Assembly: GCA_002408445.1 (NCBI GenBank)
Contig: DHSK01000133.1
Coordinates: forward strand, 1 to 6,930
Source: Syntrophomonas sp. UBA5288
GTDB lineage: Bacteria; Bacillota; Syntrophomonadia; Syntrophomonadales; Syntrophomonadaceae
DNA: 6,930 nt
Reading direction: 5' to 3'
The position numbers and the translations under genes were made by a program. Positions within the stretch are counted from its first letter, which is position 1; each line of letters begins with the position of its first letter. The notes beneath the pieces are model-generated. The model searched no databases and was not told where the DNA came from. It was given only the letters and a program-made list of their open reading frames with translations. Positions 1 to 5,091 of the stretch are shown here, one piece after another.

Positions 1-76
1 CGTGACCGCCGATATAATATTGAATATAACTGACGGAAGAATAATTAATGATTTGTAAATGATTTTACGGAATTTA

Positions 77-252
77 TTAGCGCTTGATGGTTTCAGCCTT
101 CACAGCTTCAATAACTGTATCAGCAAGCGACAGTACAGTTCCCTGACCTGGGTACCACCGTTAATACCGGTTATCCTGTGATTGTCTTTTACAGGCATCA
201 GGCTGTTGGTTGTGAACAGCACAGGGCCGGGGATGTTGTCAAATTCCTTAGT
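77..252 (-). pseudogene. Remnant of hcp (hybrid cluster protein / hydroxylamine reductase)
   Basis: Read on the minus strand from about 252, one frame gives TKEFDNIPGPVLFTTNSLMP, followed by VKDNHRI. This resembles the conserved Hcp stretch (FPGP-hL-TTNC) around a conserved cysteine. The cysteine position is Ser here. After about 60 bases the similarity moves to another frame, which reads VLSLADTVIEAVKAETIKR and then a stop at 77-79. In Hcp a segment of this type (VLxxADxVIEAVKxGxIKxFF) lies some tens of residues further on and continues into a GGCDG motif, which is absent here. The copy therefore has an internal deletion with a frameshift, a truncated end and no start or RBS. Intact Hcp is an Fe-S protein of about 550 residues acting on hydroxylamine or NO. 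The family call rests on remembered motifs only. The rest of 1-444 shows no gene apart from the terminator listed next. Confidence 0.6.
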
Positions 253-392
253 TGTCCTTTAGATGCGAGAAAGCTTTAATATAGGTCTTACCTTATTCTA
301 AGTCATAGATATGTGTAAAATCACTTAACTTCACTGAAATGAATATGTTCCAAATGCGCGATCTAGTAAAGTACATGGAGATTTATCGGAGC

Positions 393-419
393 AAAAAAAA
401 GAACCGCACATGGCGGCCC
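393..419 (-). terminator. Rho-independent terminator of the stalk-domain gene
   Basis: On the minus strand the RNA reads GGGCCGC, a 5-nt loop, then GCGGTTC. This gives a 7-bp stem with two G-U pairs, followed directly by eight T residues (393-400). It starts about 26 nt after the stop codon of the minus-strand gene at 445, where its terminator is expected. Confidence 0.75.
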
Positions 420-444
420 AAAAGGATATTGATTGGCTATTTGG

Positions 445-1125
445 TTAGTTAATAGGTATCGTAAATATCTGGTAGGAATTGGAATCAAATATATTTTTAT
501 AAAATGAAATTTTCAAATTGTCGCTTTTATTATCCAGACCGAAAATCATATCGGCGGTGCAGGTAGCCCCCGCAGGAACTTTTTGGGGATACATTGCGGG
601 AGTGTTCGGGTATGTGTATCCGACATTTCCGTTTTTGTCGAAAACCTTAAAATATGAATCAAAAATATAGATGTCTTCCGGTGAGGCTATGTTTTTATAG
701 GTATAGTTAACATCGACTACCTGCGCCGGTTTTTTATCACTGTATTCGTTTCTTTCAGACATAGCGGTTACTTTATTGATTTTTACCGTGTATAAGGCAT
801 TCCCGCTATCGTCTTTTACAGTAATTTCGTTTCCTGTAGGAACTGTGGGAGTGGTTGTACTAGCTGGCGGGGCGACACTTTGCGTCGTATTTCCCGAAGT
901 AATTATTACCGCATTTTGGGCAGCGTCCCACTGTACGGTTGCCCCTAATCCCTCCGCTACAAACCGGGCAGGAACCATAACTCTGCCGTCAATTATTTGC
1001 GGCTGGACATCCATGTTTATGGTGTTTCCATTGATAATGAGACTGATTGGGTTGTATGCGAGTGCTGCGGGGCAGGATATAAACAACATAAGCCCGCAAA
1101 TTAGACCTGTAATAACTTTTTTCAC
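445..1125 (-). CDS. Secreted stalk-domain protein (copper amine oxidase N-terminal-like) with DUF4352-like C-terminus
   Basis: The 226-residue protein starts at ATG 1125, just downstream of a strong GGGAGGGG ribosome binding site. Residues 1-23 form a signal peptide (KK, a hydrophobic core, then ALA as likely cleavage site). Cys18 in FISC is a poor lipobox. Residues about 26-78 match the copper-amine-oxidase-like 'stalk' domain (PF07833 type): INGN, the VPARFVAEGLGATVQWD segment, then an NAVIITSG strand. The name is historical and no copper chemistry is implied. A Thr/Pro/Ser linker (about 83-98) leads to a beta-rich domain (about 100-226). That domain has the VVDVNYTYKN and PAGATCTADMIFGL features of DUF4352-like immunoglobulin-fold modules. 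It is probably exported and associated with the cell surface; its ligand is unknown. It appears monocistronic, with its own terminator. Domain calls are from motif memory. Confidence 0.85.
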   Translation of the reverse strand: MKKVITGLICGLMLFISCPAALAYNPISLIINGNTINMDVQPQIIDGRVMVPARFVAEGLGATVQWDAAQNAVIITSGNTTQSVAPPASTTTPTVPTGNEITVKDDSGNALYTVKINKVTAMSERNEYSDKKPAQVVDVNYTYKNIASPEDIYIFDSYFKVFDKNGNVGYTYPNTPAMYPQKVPAGATCTADMIFGLDNKSDNLKISFYKNIFDSNSYQIFTIPIN

Positions 1126-1431
1126 TATAATCCCCTCCCAAAACTTGTTAATACTACTTTACCATATTTTACTAAGGTAAGAAAGGGATGAATTTGTTGG
1201 CAGAGGCTAAGGGCATAAATACTTGTAACTAATGTTTAATAATTAGCAACTGGTAATAAGTAATTATCCGAAAGATAAGCGCATAGTATCTATTACATTT
1301 AAAATGAAATAAATAAAATCTTAGTTATATTTGGCTTGAAACTATAGGATGAAAGATTGTTTCATTATCCAAATTATATATTTATTTTAGCTTGGTATGC
1401 ATCTGTATAGTACCTCGTAAGGGAGATAAGG
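1126..1431. other. AT-rich intergenic region between divergent genes
   Basis: This 306-bp gap separates two divergently transcribed genes. I see no convincing coding sequence, RNA gene or strong hairpin in it. It must hold both promoters. On the minus strand a TGGTAAAGT extended -10-like element lies near 1155-1163 without a good -35. On the plus strand TATAGT at 1406-1411 is a fair -10 sequence, but it sits too close to the RBS (1419-1425) to be convincing. Confidence 0.4.
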
Positions 1432-2139
1432 ATGCCTAAGATAAAAATCATCACTTATAATATTAGAAATGCCCAGGGAATCGACGGGCAGGTGAATTTA
1501 TCCAGGATTGCCGAGTTTTTAGAAGAAATTGGCGTGGATATTATCTGCCTGCAGGAATGTGATAAGGGCCGCCGGCAGAGCGGGCTTGTCCATCAGGCCC
1601 GCAAACTGGCTAAACGACTGAGCATGAATTATGTATATGGGACGGTAAATAGATATTTTCTTGCTTCGGCGGGGAATGCACTTTTGACCAGATATCCTAT
1701 CGTGGCTCATTTTAATCACTCATTACCACAGACTAAAGACCCCAGATGTTGCCTGCAAGTAAGCCTGGATGTTAACAGGCAGTTGTGTACAGTTTTTAAT
1801 GTCCACCTGGGGCTGAACCATCGATTAAGAATGTTGGCTCTGAGCGAGACTATCTTGCCTATGATTACTCCTCTGAAATCTCCCGTTATCTTGGCTGGTG
1901 ATTTAAATGCGGCGCAGGATTCTCCTGAAGTAGGCCTGTTGTCCACTTATCTGCATGACACTTTTGCGGAAAATATCGGTCTCCAGCAGAATTCTTTCCC
2001 CGCTAATAGACCCAGGGAGAAACTCGACTATATTTTTACCAATGCTGCTTGCAGCCCGGTACAATCCTGCATTTTAGAATCACAGGCTTCCGATCATTTG
2101 CCGGTCATGGCTGAAATAGCAATACCACACCTGCATTAG
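1432..2139 (+). CDS. Endonuclease/exonuclease/phosphatase (EEP) family metal-dependent hydrolase
   Basis: The 235-residue protein starts at ATG 1432 behind AAGGGAG (1419-1425). It carries the full set of EEP-fold (DNase I / ExoIII / sphingomyelinase-like) active-site motifs in order. These are TYNIR with Asn10, QECD with the metal-binding Glu42, GNALLTRYP (81-89), NVHLG with His125, AGDLNA with Asp157 and Asn159, KLDYIF with Asp199, and SDHLPV with Asp221/His222. It therefore very likely hydrolyses phosphodiester or phosphomonoester bonds with Mg2+. The substrate cannot be read from the sequence: nucleic acid, phospholipid head group and inositol phosphate are all possible in this superfamily. 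There is no signal peptide or membrane segment, so it should be cytoplasmic. It stands alone and its stop overlaps that of the convergent downstream gene. Confidence 0.88.
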   Translation: MPKIKIITYNIRNAQGIDGQVNLSRIAEFLEEIGVDIICLQECDKGRRQSGLVHQARKLAKRLSMNYVYGTVNRYFLASAGNALLTRYPIVAHFNHSLPQTKDPRCCLQVSLDVNRQLCTVFNVHLGLNHRLRMLALSETILPMITPLKSPVILAGDLNAAQDSPEVGLLSTYLHDTFAENIGLQQNSFPANRPREKLDYIFTNAACSPVQSCILESQASDHLPVMAEIAIPHLH

Positions 2140-2663
2140 TCCAGATTTCTAAAAGCCGGGCCACATATGGCCAGAGCCGATGAATTGACTTGTATACTGG
2201 TTAAGCCGACAGTCGACGCTCCCAGCGCGTACGGAGTAGTTAACTCAAAACAAAACAGACCGGCACTATCTGGAGCATTAAGCACTTTGTTTAACCAAAA
2301 GTCAAATTTCAAACCGGAGCATCCCGTAGCAGCATCGGTATCAGGGGGTATGAATAAATCCACATTAGCGCCGATTATAACGGTTTGGGGTACACCACCA
2401 ATGGTAACCTGGACATTGGTAATTTGAGAAAGAGTAATCTGGGGACTTAGTGCTAATACCCAATGGCTTAAACTTTGGTAGGTTGAATTATTGTCTCCCA
2501 CCCCGGTTACCCGGTAACAAAAGCGTTGATTCTGGCCTGCGGGCGGATTTAAGATGGACAAAGCCAAATCAAGCTCAATTTTGAATGGTACTATTCTGTC
2601 TCCTAAAGTAATTAGGCTGTAATCTATCTGGTAATCACATTCTTCTTTATTACAACAAGACAT
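2136..2663 (-). CDS. Cysteine-rich beta-type protein, possible spore-surface component
   Basis: The 175-residue protein starts at ATG 2663 with AGGAGG 8 nt upstream. I do not recognise a named family. It has no signal peptide and no membrane segment. The N-terminus is MSCCNKEEC, and Cys also occurs at 49, 115, 138 and 167, seven in all. The body looks all-beta: FCYRVTG (48-54), SLSHWVLAL (64-72), TNVQVTIGG (82-90), GLKFDFWL (117-124), FCFELTTPYALG (137-148), ICGP (166-169). The SHWVL ... GxKFD ... F-F-L--Y--G order resembles a loose group of beta-sandwich proteins in Firmicutes. A CC-x4-C N-terminus without a secretion signal also recalls endospore appendage (Ena) subunits, which crosslink through such cysteines. 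That link is inference, because the core does not obviously match Ena. A SigmaK-type promoter lies directly upstream and supports mother-cell expression. Confidence 0.75.
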   Translation of the reverse strand: MSCCNKEECDYQIDYSLITLGDRIVPFKIELDLALSILNPPAGQNQRFCYRVTGVGDNNSTYQSLSHWVLALSPQITLSQITNVQVTIGGVPQTVIIGANVDLFIPPDTDAATGCSGLKFDFWLNKVLNAPDSAGLFCFELTTPYALGASTVGLTSIQVNSSALAICGPAFRNLD

Positions 2664-2690
2664 TAGAAAAGCCTCCTATTTAATAATAAC

Positions 2691-2718
2691 TATAATATGT
2701 TTATTATTAAAAAGGGTG
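2691..2718 (-). promoter_or_regulatory. Candidate SigmaK-type sporulation promoter
   Basis: On the minus strand, CACC (2715-2718) is followed by CATATTATA (2691-2699). AC and CATA are separated by 16 bp. This fits the Bacillus SigmaK consensus (mACm, 16-17 bp, CATAnnnTA) at every specified base. It would start transcription around 2684, about 10 nt before the AGGAGG of the cysteine-rich protein gene. The region is AT-rich, so a chance match is possible. Confidence 0.5.
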
Positions 2719-2817
2719 TCACTGAGTAGCCTGAACAGGAACATTCTGTGAACCTAAGATTGGAAACCGCTTTACTTTTGAATTAGGACATTTTATTATT
2801 AAATATAGTGGCCAATG

Positions 2818-2893
2818 CGGGGGCGTAGCTCAGTTTTAGGAGCGCTGTATTAGGGACAGAAGGCTGATGGTTTAAGTCCGGTCCCTCCGACCA
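2818..2893 (+). pseudogene. Degenerate tRNA-Pro-like sequence
   Basis: The 76-nt stretch has a tRNA outline: CGGGGG at the 5' end pairs with CCTCCG before A-CCA at the 3' end. A D-arm TAGCTCAG...GAGC follows, then an anticodon-arm region with loop TTAGGGA and a T-arm region with loop TTTAAGT. The CGG...CCG-ACCA ends and a loop giving anticodon AGG (with G37) point to tRNA-Pro. Many essentials are damaged. There is one extra base between the acceptor strand and TA8-9. The D-loop lacks the G18-G19 pair, T-loop C56 is T, the 5-bp anticodon stem is mostly mismatched (a shifted 4-bp CTGT/ACAG stem is possible), and the T-stem is weak. It is most likely a decaying tRNA copy rather than a working one. 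Confidence 0.6.
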
Positions 2894-2926
2894 TGAGTTT
2901 TATAATATATTAATTTAGGCAGACAG

Positions 2927-2968
2927 CCGCTTGTTTTGATAAAATTATTCAAAAGCAAGTGGTTTTTT
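2927..2968 (+). terminator. Intrinsic terminator after the tRNA-like sequence
   Basis: CCGCTTGTTTTGA (2927-2939) pairs with TCAAAAGCAAGTGG (2949-2962), with a single bulged G and a 9-nt loop, and six T residues follow (2963-2968). It ends 22 bp before the start codon of the membrane protein gene. It could stop read-through from the tRNA-like locus. If the TATAAT at 2901 belongs to a promoter, it could also act as a leader attenuator. Confidence 0.7.
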
Positions 2969-2990
2969 CGTGCATCGGAAAGGATTAATT

Positions 2991-3413
2991 ATGGTCTACT
3001 ACTTACCTATAGTTCTGGTTATAGTATCTAATGTTTTTTATCATATTTTTCAAAAGATGATACCGAATAATGTCAATCCCATGCTGTCACTTATCATAAC
3101 TTACATAACCGCAGCCTTATTATCATTAATAATTCTGCCCTGGTGTATGAAAGATACTTCTCTGGCAGCGGAAGTCAGGAAAATCAACTGGGCCAGCTTT
3201 GCTTTGGGAGCGTCTCTTATCGGTTTGGAATTAGGCTTTTTGCTGGCTTACCGGGTGGGATGGAATATTAGTATCGGATCATTGATCGCCAATACAGCCG
3301 TATCGTTACTGCTGATACCTATTGGAATATTATTGTTTAAGGAAACCCTGTCGATTACCAATATTATCGGTGTATTATTGTGTGTGTCCGGGCTGTTTCT
3401 GATCAATAAGTAG
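2991..3413 (+). CDS. Half-size EamA/DMT-superfamily membrane protein
   Basis: I place the start at ATG 2991, 6 nt after GGAAAGGA (2977-2984), which gives 140 residues. An in-frame GTG at 2970 has no RBS and abuts the terminator T-run. Five hydrophobic segments are visible: about 4-22, 32-51, 69-88, 93-113 and 121-138. The C-terminal end, LLFKETLSITNIIGVLL (114-130) then a Gly-containing helix, is the usual end of an EamA domain (xxGExLxxxxxIGxxLIxxG). Full DMT exporters have two such domains (about 10 TM). Single-domain proteins are expected to work as dimers, as in small multidrug resistance proteins. The substrate is unknown. It has no operon partner and its tail overlaps the convergent Mur ligase gene by 11 bp. 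Confidence 0.8.
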   Translation: MVYYLPIVLVIVSNVFYHIFQKMIPNNVNPMLSLIITYITAALLSLIILPWCMKDTSLAAEVRKINWASFALGASLIGLELGFLLAYRVGWNISIGSLIANTAVSLLLIPIGILLFKETLSITNIIGVLLCVSGLFLINK

Positions 3414-4608
3414 TTATTATTGGCTTCTTTTTCTTATAACGCTTAATGAGATAACGGCAAAGATAATGCAAATTCAATTTGTGTGATGCTTTTAATAAGA
3501 TGGTTGTTCGTGGCTCGATTAGTGGAATCAAACGACCTCGCAAGGCTTTTAGACTACTTACATGGGTAACTTTTGGGGCGGGAAAACCTGAAGCAATGGC
3601 TCCTTTCCCAATTTGCCGGGCCGCTTCACCATAGGTAATCAAAAAATCGACTTTTTTTGCTGCCAGGTATTGTCCCACTTCTGCATGTCCCGTTGCCGAA
3701 TATTTACCCATTTCCAGCATGCTTCCCAAAACGGCTATTTTTTTATCACCGGGCAGGCTATCCAATACATCAATGGCCACTTTGGCGGCTGAGGGGTTGG
3801 AACTGTAGCTATCATCTATTATCCGTATATCATTTTTCAAAACATGTACGATCAGCCGGCTGCGTGGCCTTCTGTATCGATGCAGCCCTTTACGTATATG
3901 ATCTGCGCTGAAACCAAGGTAATCCGCAACCGCAATAGCATATAAGGCATTATAAATGTTGTGTCTGCCTACCGTGGGCAGAAAAAACCGTTCTTGTTTC
4001 CCTCGGATATCAATACTGAAAATGAGTCCCCCACCAGTATCATCAATATTATAAGCGTAATAATCCAACCTCCGGGTTAATCCTACCCGCACAACCTTTC
4101 CTTTAAATCTGTCAATGGGGAGCAAACGGGAATTAGGGTCGTCACCGTTAATAATTAACAAACCATTCGGATTCAAACAGTCGATTAATTCACCTTTGGT
4201 ACGTGCTATTGCTGTGATTTGGCCTCCAAAATTACCGATATGGGCCGTACCAATGTTAGTGATTATACCGATATCAGGCTTTATATAGCGGCAATGTTTT
4301 TTTACCTGTCGGTATCCGGCTATACCTAATTCTGCTATTAAAGCCCGATGGTAAGGTTTCCTGGCGGCGGCAATATGACGGGTGTGTTTGATCAGATTTG
4401 AATTTCCCGGTGTTTTAATAATTCTCCACCTGGTTTTTAAGATAGCTGCCAGCATTTCTTTGGTCGTAGTTTTACCTGAACTACCGGTAATAGCGATAGT
4501 ATTTTTATAATGATTCGATTTTATAGCCAATAAAATCAACCTTTCAAATTTAAAAAAGCAGCTTGCGTATTTTAATATATGAGATATAAATTCAGATGTT
4601 GAAGACAT
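3403..4608 (-). CDS. MurF-type Mur ligase lacking the N-terminal substrate domain
   Basis: The 401-residue protein belongs to the ATP-dependent Mur ligase superfamily and is closest in motifs to MurF, which joins D-Ala-D-Ala to UDP-MurNAc-tripeptide. The central domain has TGSSGKTTTK (P-loop, 41-50), AELG (92-95), NIGTAHIGNFG (118-128), TKGE with the likely carbamylated Lys138, INGDDPNS (153-160) and VGRHNIYNA (213-221). The C-terminal domain has DDSYSSNPSAAK (265-276), LGSMLEMG (294-301) and KASHKLNLHYL (373-383) where MurF usually has KGSR. Canonical MurF is about 450 residues and opens with about 80-100 residues that bind UDP-MurNAc-peptide. Here only about 35 residues precede the ATP domain. 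The tail is basic (KRYKKKK). The upstream ribosome binding site is weak (GGAAAGTG). Catalysis looks intact, but the amino acid or peptide acceptor may differ from MurF, so I give no gene symbol. It is divergent from the aro operon. Confidence 0.82.
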   Translation of the reverse strand: MSSTSEFISHILKYASCFFKFERLILLAIKSNHYKNTIAITGSSGKTTTKEMLAAILKTRWRIIKTPGNSNLIKHTRHIAAARKPYHRALIAELGIAGYRQVKKHCRYIKPDIGIITNIGTAHIGNFGGQITAIARTKGELIDCLNPNGLLIINGDDPNSRLLPIDRFKGKVVRVGLTRRLDYYAYNIDDTGGGLIFSIDIRGKQERFFLPTVGRHNIYNALYAIAVADYLGFSADHIRKGLHRYRRPRSRLIVHVLKNDIRIIDDSYSSNPSAAKVAIDVLDSLPGDKKIAVLGSMLEMGKYSATGHAEVGQYLAAKKVDFLITYGEAARQIGKGAIASGFPAPKVTHVSSLKALRGRLIPLIEPRTTILLKASHKLNLHYLCRYLIKRYKKKKPIITTY

Positions 4609-4625
4609 TTTTTTTCACTTTCCAC

Positions 4626-4655
4626 TTGCGGAGCAACGAATTTTTATGTTATAAA
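4626..4655 (+). promoter_or_regulatory. SigmaA-type promoter of the T-box/aroF-pheA operon
   Basis: TTGCGG (4626-4631) and TATAAA (4650-4655) are separated by 18 bp. A TG one base before the -10 makes it an extended -10 element. Transcription would start near 4662, about 25 nt before the T-box Stem I. It lies in the 72-bp divergent gap shared with the Mur ligase gene. Confidence 0.55.
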
Positions 4656-4682
4656 AATAATAATCAAATATACTAAAAATGA

Positions 4683-4916
4683 TGACGGAGCAAAGTAGGT
4701 TAAGAACAGCTTTTCAGGGAGAAGGTGTCACCGGCTGTAAGCACCTTTAAAGTATGCCTGACCGAAGTTCTCTCCTGAGTAACCAGCTGAAACTCTAATG
4801 AGCAAGTAGGTGCGGTCGTAGTCTCCTGACGTTAACCAGGAGGGGGTATCGGATATATTTTCCCGTACCTGTCGGAGCGGATACGTAATTTTGGTATCAA
4901 CTTGGGTGGTAACGCG
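4683..4916 (+). ncRNA. T-box riboswitch, Phe (UUC) specifier: Stem I to first antiterminator
   Basis: Stem I closes with GGAG (4687-4690) and CTCC (4772-4775). The 5' side holds AAAGTA. An apical hairpin AAGGTG/CACCTT (4722-4727 with 4742-4747) carries the GGCTGTAAG loop motif. On the 3' side the order GAA-N-TTC-N-CTCCTGAG (4764-4779) has the register of known T-boxes such as B. subtilis glyQS (GAA-N-GGC-N-TTCTTGAG). This puts the specifier at TTC 4768-4770, a Phe codon. The base after the specifier is T rather than the usual A. A CTCCTG/CAGGAG hairpin (4823-4842) lies in the linker. The T-box sequence GGGTGGTAACGCG (4904-4916) gives the UGGU that pairs with tRNA 3' ACCA. Uncharged tRNA-Phe would stabilise the antiterminator, and charged tRNA would allow the terminator at 4917-4949. 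Phe specificity fits pheA downstream. Confidence 0.9.
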
Positions 4917-4949
4917 AGCTTTTCGTCCCTTGGGATGGAAAGCTTTTTT
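4917..4949 (+). terminator. First T-box terminator
   Basis: AGCTTTTCGTCCC (4917-4929) pairs with GGGATGGAAAGCT (4932-4944) with two G-U pairs, followed by a T-run (4944-4949). The innermost pairs must open because the loop is short. The CGTCCC part is also the 3' half of the antiterminator, so the two structures exclude each other. Confidence 0.85.
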
Positions 4950-4983
4950 ATTTGGGGAAATTTAACTTGTACCTTTATAAGTG

Positions 4984-5050
4984 GACCCATTTAAGGGTCA
5001 ATCAGGGTGGTACCGCGGAAGAGCCCATAGCTTTCGTCCCTATTGGACGC
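4984..5050 (+). promoter_or_regulatory. Second T-box antiterminator module without Stem I
   Basis: A small hairpin GACCC/GGGTC (4984-4988 with 4995-4999) precedes a second, textbook T-box sequence AGGGTGGTACCGCG (5004-5017). Its complement CGTCCCT is at 5035-5041. Only 34 nt separate the end of the first terminator from this module. That is too short for a Stem I of about 90-100 nt, and no specifier is visible. The module therefore repeats the antiterminator but must borrow its codon recognition from the upstream Stem I, or work without it. Confidence 0.85.
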
Positions 5051-5070
5051 AGCTATGGGCTCATTATTTT
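5021..5070 (+). terminator. Second T-box terminator
   Basis: GAGCCCATAGCT (5021-5032) pairs perfectly with AGCTATGGGCTC (5051-5062). An inner CGTCC/GGACG helix (5035-5039 with 5045-5049) has a 5-nt loop. ATTATTTT follows. This is the stronger of the two terminator hairpins, though its T-run is interrupted. It ends just before the aroF ribosome binding site (5077-5082). Confidence 0.85.
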
Positions 5071-5091
5071 ATATATAGGAGGTACGTGAAT

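Noticed and set aside
339..452. 37-codon plus-strand reading frame starting at ATG 339
   Set aside because: It has no RBS and no recognisable domain. It runs through the minus-strand terminator and into the end of the stalk-domain gene.
776..1180. 134-codon plus-strand reading frame
   Set aside because: It is antisense to the stalk-domain gene, which has a signal peptide, RBS and domain motifs; the plus-strand frame has no family features.
2970..2990. Seven-codon extension of the EamA-type protein from GTG 2970
   Set aside because: The GTG touches the T-run of the terminator and has no RBS. ATG 2991 has GGAAAGGA at good spacing.
3657..3911. 84-codon plus-strand reading frame
   Set aside because: It lies entirely antisense to conserved Mur ligase motifs and has no RBS.
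4981..5091. 37-codon N-terminal extension of aroF from GTG 4981
   Set aside because: It has no RBS and lies in the second T-box antiterminator and terminator. The ATG at 5092 has AGGAGG and gives metal-ligand numbering equal to the T. maritima enzyme.
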